A DNA stretch of 64,000 bases from Metellina segmentata. Taxonomy: Eukaryota; Arthropoda; Arachnida; Araneae; Tetragnathidae. Positions within the stretch are counted from its first letter, which is position 1. The number at the start of each line of letters is the position of its first letter. Made by a program: the position numbers and the translations under genes. The notes under the pieces were generated by a model. The model did not search any database, was not told where the DNA came from, and saw nothing but the letters and a program-made list of their open reading frames with translations. The stretch lies in assembly GCA_947359465.1 (NCBI GenBank), contig OX375878.1, forward strand, positions 79,339,627 through 79,403,626, read 5' to 3'. This document shows positions 41,401 to 53,700 of the stretch, piece after piece.

Positions 41401-44400
41401 ATAAATATTAGATTAATTTTTTCAAATTTTATTTATTTATTCAATACCCCACTAGTTTCATAACTATTCAGATGACGTGGACTTCATACAGACCTCCAGT
41501 CCAGTCAGGTTATTCCAGGGGTATCACACACCTCAGGCAAATGCAGGAAGGGTGTTTGCTTAAATGGACAGAGCGCCACCGATGCATTTAGAGAAAGAAT
41601 CGATTCTAATTTAATTCATGTATTTAAATTCATTTATTTAAACATAGTTACATATCCTCGGAAATTTAATTATGTTTGTTTTTCCTTGCAGAAACTGGCC
41701 AGCAGCCCCATTTTACGGAACCCTTGGTGCCAATCAGTGCTATCGAAGGTAAGAAGTTAGTCCTAAGATGTGTCGCCACTGGATCTCCCGTTCCAGACAT
41801 AATGTGGTACAGAGAAGGAAGAGAACTTCGCCCCACACGAGACTTTCGACCGACCTTCGATAACCAAACGGGAGAATGTACTCTGACGATTCCAGAAGTG
41901 TTTCCTGACGACCAGGGTACTTTTACCTGCACTGCTGTCAACAAGTATGGAAAGGACGCAACGACTGCACCTCTTACTGTCAAAGGTAGCGTTTCCCATT
42001 CAGTATCCTTCCTATAACTTTCTTTGTTCCGAATATCCACATATACGTTGACATTTGGTGTATTTTCTCGACGCCAACAAAGGGTAACATTCTTAATTGC
42101 AACCGCTATTTAACATTCAAAATGTTCATCAATGCCGTAGCGTCCTTGAAATCTCGAAAGCCCTGCACCCCCTTATTAAAAAAAGGATCAAAATAACAAT
42201 CAGTGAAACCTCAAACAAAAATGAGGATCTTTTAACTAAATTTGTGTAAGGCCCGGTGCACACATCCGGTTTTACAACGTGCGATGTCGCTGCCGCAACG
42301 GAAGTGCGGTCTGAGATACATTAGATCCAATGGAGTAGTACACACATACCTACGGCTCCGCAGCTCGCCGCAAACGCTTCTCCATTCTAAAGTACCTTGT
42401 TTTCATATATAAATGGAATATAAATAATAATTAATAAACGGTTGTATCCAGTAACGTCTATATTGTTACAAAATATACTTTTTTTACACCAAGTAAGCGA
42501 AATAAACACGTTTTCTTCGATAGAATATCTATCGCAAATGGCGCGAAATGAGAATTTGCGTCATTTCATGGTTTCGTGTGCATAGTTGGGTTTCGGTGCC
42601 GCAACGGCGCCGCACGTTAAAACCCGGATGTGTGCACCGGGCCTAAGATGGTCAGTTTCTAAGTTATCGTTATTGATTTTCTCTGCTAAAAGCTAATCAG
42701 GGATTGCTGATGTATGCCGATTTATTTCAGCCTCATTTAGTTTAAACAAATATCTTCTCTACTCCATGCCTTCTACTGAGACTGGCATCAAATCCAGAAG
42801 ATATTCGCAATCGGTCCTTGCTCATAGTCTATCACCCTCCCTGTTCTGCCATTTCCCCATCTTTGCTAAGGACTGTCTCAAGCTGTTAGACAGCGCTTGG
42901 AACATCCTCAGAGTTGCAAGGATTGGGGCTCCACACATTTGGGGCTCCTTTTTTTAAAACTTAGGGCTAAAATAATTTGTATTGTATTTCCCTAGAGCAG
43001 AACAAGCAGCGGAAAATCTAATTGAGGTTGTCTGAAACCAACATAAATTGTTTTGTTTTCGATCCATTTTTAGTATACGCAGTTGAGTGTTAAACCACAC
43101 TACTGATATTCATGAACATATTTGTGTGGGAATTCGTAACATTCCTTCCCTGGGGTCACATCTTTAGGTGTATACGGGGTTCACGAACACGAGGTACCTT
43201 AGTAATCTATTTTCTCCCATGTGTTTATTGCGTTTGGTAAACATGGGAGGTTGCAACCCCGGAATACCCAAGCGATACTTTTTCTTCTGCTCATCCTTTC
43301 TTTTCAAAATTTCTTGACATTGCCTGCCTTGCATTTTCTGCAATTTGGCTAAATATGGACATTAAAGCATAAAACCCAAAATCAACCAGCCAACAGTAGT
43401 ATTTCGTAGTTATGATGTAGAATTTTGCCTTTAGTTGGTGTTGAAGAAGCAAAGCAAAACGGTCACAAAAATGTGGATGCGTGAACAAAGAGAATAATAA
43501 TAACTTTTCAATATTAAATGAATATATGTGACTCTTGAGTTTCTCAGAATGTAGTAAGAATAATCAATTATAAGTCCAAAAGCGTTTCAAGTGTCTATAT
43601 ATAAAACAATAAATGAGAGTAAATTCAACATTTCAAATTGAGAGTCTGAATATAGTGTAGTAGAATAGTATGGGTGTATCAGATATGATATAAATATAGC
43701 ATACAAAGAATATAATAAAAACAAACAATGGTATTAAAGACATCGCAGGTGATTTTCCTTGATTCAGGTGACAACAAATAAGAATAAATTTAACATTTTG
43801 AATCGAGAAAGAGTTTAATTAAGTTTTAGATATTAGAGTGTATAAAGAAAAGATTTCCCTCGTATGTTATTTCATGATAGAAAAACTTATCTAAAAGTTT
43901 GCTTAATATTTTAAGAGTACTAAGAACCATCTATATAAATGGCTTATTCTATTTTTGTTTATCTAATCACTTTTATGACTTGCATGAAAATAACTTTTAC
44001 ACAAAAATACAACTAGTCCTAAATAATTATTTAAAGTTTGATGGAAAAAAGTTTTAGATTCAACCTACTGATATAATTCAGGGGATCACGAAAAGAATTA
44101 TACCTGCCATTTTCCATCCATATGTTTTGAAAACTATGTTAATAACCTGTAAACATCACTGAAAATTAATAATAAAAAGCAATGCTTTTGCATTTTATAC
44201 CTCTTAGTATTATGTTCTAAAATATATTTTTAGCATTTAGCTTATTGAATATTAGTTTGGATTACTTAGTTTGTAATTTTATTTTCTTATTTTTCATGAA
44301 AAGTGTTACTGTATTACATAACATTAGAATTCGCATCTGTATTGTCTTAAAACCTTTTTGATTGTTCATCCTCTTTTTTGCAGAGGATATTGTCATAATA

Positions 44401-47400
44401 GAAAAGTCTGATTTATATGAGCCTCCAAAATTTGTGAAAATTCTTCTGCCTACCAATGCTCCAGAAGGGGAGCCCTTGGAAATGACAGTTGAAGCAACAG
44501 GCACCCCTATTCCAACACTACAATGGTAAGATTTGTTTTAATTATATATTTATGTGTGCTCTCAAGCATTTGTATATTTATTAAATTCCAGTACAGATTA
44601 TAATTGTAGTCTATGTTAGTTAAATATATTAATTTCAATATTTAAAGGGAAGTGCAAATACCACAGTAAATGTGTTTTTCTTGCGATATTCAAGTACTAT
44701 TATCATTCATATATTTATTTAAATAATTTTGATAAGTGTATTTCCTACAGTGAAATAAAAATTACCAACTATTAAACTTTGTATTCCTTTTCTAAGAGAT
44801 TCTTAATTTGTAGCCTTCTGGTGTTAGGTTTGTTTTCCTGGGGAACAAAACTCAAAATTGAATTTTGAAACATTTGTTTACATTTTATGATTAATGCCAT
44901 TGCGATATTTTTAGCATTTGTATTCTATTTTGATAGAATGTATTTATTAAAATTGAAATATTTCTAGAAGATGCTTTGATTGCAATGAGTTTGAAACATC
45001 ATTAAACATTTTTTTTGCGATGTAATCTAAAATGAATTGCAAAAAGGAGTAACTGGTTCTCTCATTTGGGCAATATTTGGAAAGATTCATAGGGGTAGAA
45101 TCGCTTGAAAATGAACTATGACTTGATCATATTTTGGAAAAATAATTAATTTAAAATCATTACTATTGTTTATTATTTAGTGTAAAGCATTAAATATTTT
45201 TATTTTTCGTAGTTTGTAACATTGTTTAATGAATTATGTGTTAAGGAATAAAATGAAAAAATTTAGATCATATTTTGGAAAAATAATTAATTTAAAATCA
45301 TTACTATTGTTTGTTATTTAGTGTAAAGCATTGAATATTTTTTACTTTTCGTAGTTTGTGACATTGCTTAATGACTTATTTGTTAAGGAATGAAATGAAA
45401 CAATTTAATGGGCTACCCTGAACTTCAAATTCCGACTGCAAACTTCTGCAGTCTATTAATCACTATAACACTCTGGTCACGAATTTATTAATGGTAAAAT
45501 TAAAAATAAACATACATTGATGTTATAAAATTCATTGTTTACCTAGAAATAATAAAAATTTTAAATTCTTAAGACGTTTTTTTAAAATTAAGTTATCAAT
45601 ATTCGATTGTAATGGGTAATATATTTTAATTAGTATTCATGAATTTTATTGCATTTCTTAAGGTACCATAACAATCAGGAATTAAAACCATCTAGAGATT
45701 TTAAAGTAACAACTGAAGGTGGAAAATCTTCTCTCTTTATCACTGAAGTTTTTCCTGATGATGCTGGCATTTACAGTGTCCAAGCTATTAATAAAGCAGG
45801 TCAAGCCTCAACTACAGCAACTCTCAATGTGATATGTAAGTTTCCAAAGACCATCTACCATACGTTTTCATACCAACTAGTAACATCAAAATTTATTATC
45901 TAATTTATAAATGGAGATGCATTGGCATCAAAATTATGAAAATAGTTAAAGCATCTCTGTTCCTAAATTCTCAACTTACTTATAAATCTGTATCTTTTTC
46001 CAGGTGAAATAGAGTCGCCAAAACCTGAACCAATTCCTCCTATATTCACATTGCCCCTCATATCCCATTTGGTTCCTGAAGGAGAACCAGTCAAAATGGA
46101 GGTAGAGGTGATGGCCTGTCCAGATGCAACTTTCACCTGGACTCATAAAAAACGACCAATCAAGTCCTCCAGAGACTTTCAAGTCACCAGTGAAAATAAT
46201 CGATCTATTCTTCTAATCTGTGAAGCTTTCGCTGATGATTCTGGGGCATATACCTGCAAAGCACAAAATGAAGCAGGAACATCAACAACCACTGCTACTT
46301 TAACTGTCGAAAGTAAGATAACTTTCCTGAGGATATGCTTATCTCAAATTACTTTCAGTTGAATTTCTTCATATGGAAACTCTGAAAATTCATACTTTCT
46401 GTTTCTCTTTGATTTGTTTTAGTTTTAATGTCTTTGTGATTTGACTTTCTATATTTGCTATTTAAAGTATAAAGAGGGCATGAATAAAAATAGTCTTATC
46501 GATTTGGTGCCTTTTTTCATGAAGTCATCAAATACATTTTTAATGTTAATACTACTGTAATACTGATTTCATTGTAATACATAATCTTGATGTATCCATT
46601 CTAAACAAATCTATATTAATTCATGTTTTCTTAAACAACTTTAAAAAAAATAAAAATATAAATTTCATAATGAATGAATAAAATAAAAAATTGCATATTG
46701 TATGAAAAAATTTGTAAAAGTAAATTCAATTGTTTATTAAAGTTCAGTTCATATGTAGAAGTATATCAAAGCTAATTTACAAATAAGTTAAAATTGAGTA
46801 AGATTAAAACAGTGCATTTATGTTTTTTCTCCCAAGTAGTGAGCAAAGTTGAACTTTTAAATGTTTTTATGAAATGTATTAGTAATTTTTAGTTCAAATA
46901 GTTGGGAAAGTATTAACAATTTATTTAAAAGTATTCCCATACTTTTGAAAGTAGTCCTAGTCTGTTGAATTCGAAACAGTCGTATCATTTAATCCTTTGC
47001 TATAAATTAAATATACTTTTTTAATATTCGTAAATAATAGAATTTTTTTTATAAATTTATAGGTCCACCTGAAGAAGAAGTAACAGTTGCCCCTAAATTC
47101 AAAGTTACATTGACACCAGTTAAAATTATGGATGGAGAAGAAGCTAAGCTGTCTTGTTTTGTAAGTAATCTGCTATAAAAATATTTTTATCTATATACGT
47201 TATCATAATCCCCCAGTGCTTTGAGCTCATATTTGCATTTCCTTAGGTAACTGGAGAACCTATGCCAAAAGTAACATGGTATCATAACAATAGAGAAGTT
47301 AGGGAAAACTCTGAAGTTTGGACTACTTATAGAAAAGATGGCTATTGTGAGCTATTTCTCTCTGAAGTGTTTCCTGAAGATATGGGAGATTATGTTTGTA

Positions 47401-50400
47401 AGGCTGTCAACAAGGCTGGTGAGGCGATCACTAGAACCACACTTACAGTTGATTGTAAGTTAATCTTCTTATCTTTATTTTATGGTATATACTGCGAACC
47501 CTAAGGCGATTACTTTGTGGAATGGATTTGAAATAGTGTGAGGATTAGGGATGCGCCCTTAAATCGACGACGCTATTTGTAAAACCGGCTGTGACACTTC
47601 CGTAATACAATACTGATACAACAAATCTGACTTCTAATTGCAATTGCAAAAATGCTTTGTCGTTTGCGCATACTTTTAGAAGTGCGTGTCAAGATGCTGG
47701 GAGTGACTTCTTGTATCCTTTAAGTAATGGCAATTTTCAGATCACCTATTGTTTGGTGATTATCTTCATAAACTTTGTTCTTTAAGTATCTCCACAGAAA
47801 AAGTCAGGGAACGAGGTGGCCAAAGGTTTTTTCTTGAGATGAGTCAATCGGCAAAAAAATCATGAATCATGCCCATGATTTCATAACTTGTATGTCAGGT
47901 TGCAACGTCTTGTTTTTACCAAGAGTACCGTTCATTCATTTCTAATAATGCAACAAATTGTTGCATAAGTTCATAGAGCGGATCTTTACTCGATATTGCA
48001 TCATTTGGATATTTATGTCGCCAAAATTCTTTACATCCTTCATATAATTTATATTTAAAATAAGCCTTAAACATCGCAATTCTCTGAATGCGTGATAAAT
48101 TCATCTTGCAATGAAGAACAAAATGACGTGGAACTTTACTATCGCACAAATTGAGTGTGAAGAAAATCAAACGATAAATATTAAGGAGTCGATAAAACTA
48201 TAAGCAGACGATAAAATTCAATAATTAAAAAAACACGGGTAATAATTTTTTTTTAAAGTTGGAGTACGGGAACTTTTAGGACACCCTGTAGTATTGATGA
48301 TAAAATGCATAAACAAAATAAATAATTATAAAAACTGGTACGCACTAAGTTTTTTTATTAGACTAGGGGGCTCCGCCCCCTGCTCGCTTACGCTCGCCAA
48401 CCCCCGGGGATTGCTGCGCAATCCCATTTGGTTTGCTTCGCAAACCAACACTCCTTTCACAGATGTCATTTGGTTTGCTTCGCAAACCAACATTCCTTTC
48501 ACAGAGTGAAACTATCTGAATAATTCGTATTATGCTGATTTCACTTTCCGGTACATGACGTCACAGCGAGGGCTTCGCGCCCTGCTCGCTTACGCTCGCC
48601 GACCCCGGGGATTGCTACGCAATCCCGTTTGGTTTGCTTTCTCAAACCAATACTTCTTTCGCAATTGATTTCACTTTTTTTTGCTTTAACACTTAATGCA
48701 CCCTAAACTAATAGCCGCATCAGTAAAAAATTTTGTATCTTGTTCCCTGTACAATTTTAAGTAAACAGTGTTAATATCAATACATTGTACTTTGTCGGTA
48801 AACTGTCTTGAGAACAGAGGGAAAAAAGCGAGCCTTTTTCCTCGCCAAATAAAAAGAAATCGTTTTTATGGCAATTGTTGCTACGATAAATTTGATATCT
48901 GGCAAACCCGATAGTAGAAAATGTAACCCACTGCTGTTTGCCGAACCAGCTATGCGAACTGAAAAATACGAAATTTGTGTCACCAACTTTTGATTGCATC
49001 GAATTTATTTATGAACCAATTTTAAAAATAATTGTACCGTAAGAAAGAGTACATTGTGAGGTATACTGCAATATTTTTAAAATTAAAAACTAACAGTAAT
49101 ACTATATAGATATGACCATTTTAGTTTTGTATCGGAAGTTACGATCTGAAAGTTCCGAAAATTGTATGACCTACTTTTAATTGCATCGATTTTGTTTATT
49201 AACCAATTTGAAAAATAATTGTACCATAAGAAAGAGTGTAATGTAGTGTATTCAGTGATGTTCTCAAATTTAAAAAATAATGGTTTTTGCCGTAGACATA
49301 ACGGTTTTAACAAAACGTAGCGAAAATATCCGAAGATTCCGAATTTTGTATCACGAACTTTTGATCGCATCCAATTTAATTATTAACCGATTTCAAAAAT
49401 AATAGTACCGTAAGAAAGAGTATATTCTGAGGTATACTGCGATATTTTAAAAATTAAAAACTAATAGTAATAAGATATAGATACGGCAGTTTTAAAAAAA
49501 AGTAACAAAAATGTCCCGATTTTTCCCGAATTTCAAAAAAATATTATCAAGAACCACATTTAAATTTAAAAAAAAACTCGACGAGCTGCAAAAATTTACG
49601 TTGAGAGGTACTCTTAAAAAAAAACTTACGACTAAAGACTGAAATTTTGAATGTGTTTTGCTCACTCGCGGAAGAAATTTCACTTCTTCAACTTTAACAC
49701 TTAATAAAACCTAAACTAATAGCCGCATCGGAAAAAAGTCTTAATAATTATCCAGGGAATACGATGAAGAACAAAGCATGTTAATTTCATATTTTTCCGA
49801 TCAGTACTTTCTCGGGAAACCGTCTAAGAATGGAGCTAAACAACAAAAATTTCAATTCTTCGGCGGCGGCGGCGGCGGCGGCGGTAACTTTTTTTTAATA
49901 TAGAGAGATATAGAAAGTAGGAATGTTTACAATAATTTATACGTTCAATGTAAATATATGTTTTCAAGCCACACTCTTGAGAAATATGACGTTATAGTTG
50001 TAATCTCAAAAAATACCTTACTTATACTTATTTTTTGTTACAGCATATGAATATGTTGCAGATTCGGAAATCGCCTCTATAAGTATGGACAAACTCACTT
50101 CTGCAGATGCTACTCTTCTCAGTCTATCAGAAGAGTCGAGTGCTGAAGAGTTTGTTACGATTCCAGACCTTCCAGAAGAGGAAGTTGCTCCCGATACACC
50201 CACAAAGAAAACTCAATTTCAGCTACCCAAACAAGAAGCAGGAACGTCTCCAAAATTCACCGTTCCTCTAGAGAATATCGAATCAAGGCCAGGACAAACA
50301 ATAAGGTGCAGTTTAATGTTTTCCTGTTTTGGCATACAATGGGCCAGACACACAAAAGTATTCTTCCATCTCGCGTCTTTTACTATTTACGTGTATTTTA

Positions 50401-50731
50401 TACGACTATAATTGAAATTGCGGTTTAAAATTGTACCACATAAGAGCTCGCTTTCTATTTTAGCTTTCCATCAAAACAATAGAATAATTATAGATGTTTC
50501 GTTAACTATATTTGAAATGTAATGTAACCCATGAAATAATTAGGCATATAAAAGTATATTCGGCTACCTATCGGAAAAATACCAATATTAAACAAAACGT
50601 GAAAATCAACGTGTATGAATATTTTTTGCATTTCGTCTTACACCGTAGATTGTTTTGAATTGAAATAGCACTCTTCTTCTTGAAGATTGGGTTTAAATGG
50701 AATTCACCATTTTCTGATATATATGAATTTC

Positions 50732-50799
<68 letters not shown>

Positions 50800-53700
50800 C
50801 TAGTAACCAGACCCTTGTATACAAGTCAATACTTTTTCAATTACTGAAGGTAGTCCAAAATCTGTACTTTAATTCAAATATATCGTTGAAAAAAGTTCCA
50901 AGTTAAAAAAAATATCAATGTATGCGTATTGAACTAGTATTAGCTTTAAGCTCAACCTTTACATAGCGTCGCTTAGATTTTTCAATCGTCTCTAGGAACT
51001 ACCTAATTTGAGCGATAGAGCCTTGAGTGGAATTTATAACTGACGCTTTCCTTTCACAGTGTTGTGTGGCCTATCGTTTGGCGCTAGAGAGATATCACCG
51101 AAGCGATCTTCAGCCTTTCCCCTAAAGCGTTCACACATCACGCTCGACAGGGTAGGGTACCGAACTAAAGGAGGGATCCTCTAGAAGATCAGTCTCTGAT
51201 AGCTCTTAAATGGTAATCGATGCCAGCGGTCACTTAAAAGGGGGATAACATCAACCGTACACATATCTATACCATGCCGCTAATGTAAATTAAATTTTAG
51301 TGGTAACAATTCTCTTTATACCGTAGCGTAAAGGTTAAGTGTTTCTACTTCAAATTGCAATTAATACCCTCGGAATATGCATTGAGTAGGTATCGCACGG
51401 AGTAAGTTCTGATTTGTGTGTCTTTCAATTTAGTATTGAAAATTGACTGTCAATATTTCAATTTATCTCTGAATATCCTGAGTTGAGGTTTGATCGATGG
51501 CCTCTTTCAGATGCAGAGCATATTTTGTACTGATCTAGGTGTGTATATCGGCATCTGGAGTAAATTCACTCGAATTTATTTTGTTGGTGCGAAAATTCAA
51601 TATGCACACATTTATAATTAAAAGAAATAAGAAAATTTTGATGGTAAATTTTAATTAAAGTTCAGATTTTGATCTCAATCATGGCTTGTGTAATCCAAAA
51701 CGCAGTGCTTTGTATATAAGATGAGGTTGGTATTTATAATATTTAATAGATAAAAAATTTTAGTTTCAGCTTAAAGAATTGCGTCCTATTACAGTACAAA
51801 GTCCCAAATCCGAAAGTTTTGCTAACCTGCGTTTTTTTTGTTGTTTGTTTTGTTTTTCTCACTTTTTTACAATTTGCCAACAATTTTTAAAGAACAAGGA
51901 GTTAAACCTGGACCTAATTGATGAAACAACGCAAAATAACGGACGTGTTCAGTGTAAATACCACACAGAAAATTTTGCTGCATTGTATTAAAAAGGTTTT
52001 TTATTATTTTTTTATTTTTATAAAAATTATTCCCATTTATATATCTGCTATATTACTATTGCAAACGCAAAATTCGCCGGGGAGGAAGGGGGGTTGATTA
52101 CGGTTTTTTTGACGAAAAATGCAAATAATCCGAAATTCGGAGTAGCTAAGGTCCGGAGCAGTCCGGATTATGGGCTTTTGTACTGCATTACCTTTACGAA
52201 GAAATTTGAAAAATAACACATGTTTTGTCATTCTACTAAAACGCTTATCTTCAATTAGAGTATAATGAAATTGGTTTCAGTTTTTGAAAATACCTGGTAT
52301 AAACAATGATATTTAGACTTAAAACAATCTAAAATATAGGACAAAATGCAAAAAATAATAAAAAGTGATAATCAATAGCCATTGATTGTCACTTTTTTGC
52401 TTAACATTTATACTTTTTAGAGTAGATGGCCGAATAATTTTGTGTGTCTGATTTCATGGGTTACTTTACATCTAAATAATTTTAGCAAAGCCTTTATTGT
52501 GTTATACAATTTTAAATCGTTATTTAATTATATCTAGTTAGAATTCACGAAATTAGTTAAAAACGTGAAGTGGACGGACACTGTTGATACATTGTACTGG
52601 CTGCATCATTCTTAATGCAAATTGAAAGATAACGCCGGGAATTTCAACACTTGCAGGGGAAATGAAAAAATGTGAATTGTAACGCAAATTGAAATGTAAC
52701 CGAAAATGTTTTGACAGCTACAAATCTAAGAAATATTATTATTAAAATGTACTTTAAGTATATTGTCGAATTAGTGAAAAGTACGGTTGCAAATTTTGTG
52801 AAGTATCAGTAGTAACTTCTAAAATTTAAGTGCAGAAAAGTTCGAATTTATTAGTTTTTAATATACATTCCTTTTTTAATTAGAATACCTAATCAAAATT
52901 GGAGATTTCAATTAAATATATCGGGAACTAATAATTAAAATTACGAATATGTATATTTTACTTTATAAATATGGTTGCATGATGTTTCCCTTGAATAGCT
53001 TTTGTCTAAAACCAAATGGGAATGCTAATATCTAAAGTTCAAAGATCCACTGTTATGCCAGTTATTCAATTAAAAAAAATCAACTACTGATGTTTTGTAA
53101 GAGTGAAAATCAAGTTGTCCCCTGTAAATAATATGCCATTTATTTAGTAGTTATTTTTAAAATGACAGACTGAAGAAAAGCATTTGGGATATTTAGAATC
53201 AGATGTAATTTTCAAAACTTCTGAAAAATATTTAAGAACTTAAATTGCTATGGTGTAAAACTAAACTAATGACTGGATATGATAATTTGTAAAGGTTGAA
53301 AACTAGGGCTGCCTTTTTTTTATTTTTATCTCAGTGCTTTAAAGTTAATAGTTGCCTTATTAGAGCTTCCTATTGCTATTTAGATAAAAATGAAAACATT
53401 TCATCTCTAACATATACTTTCTTCAAGTAGGTACAAAATTGTTTAAATAAAACTAAAATTATATATTTTTCTTTTGATGTTACATTTGAAACGTTTTAGT
53501 GGAATCCAATCTGCAGTATTTCATACAACAATCGTGTTTTAACGATTTGTTTAACATTTTCAAATTATACTTGCATGAGTCTGAAAAGGAAAACTAGCTC
53601 ATAATTACTTATTAACTTGTTTATTTACATGCTATTCATAATTAATTTTATGAATTTTTGTCTCAAAAATACGAAATTAGATTGGAATGGTATCGTTATG

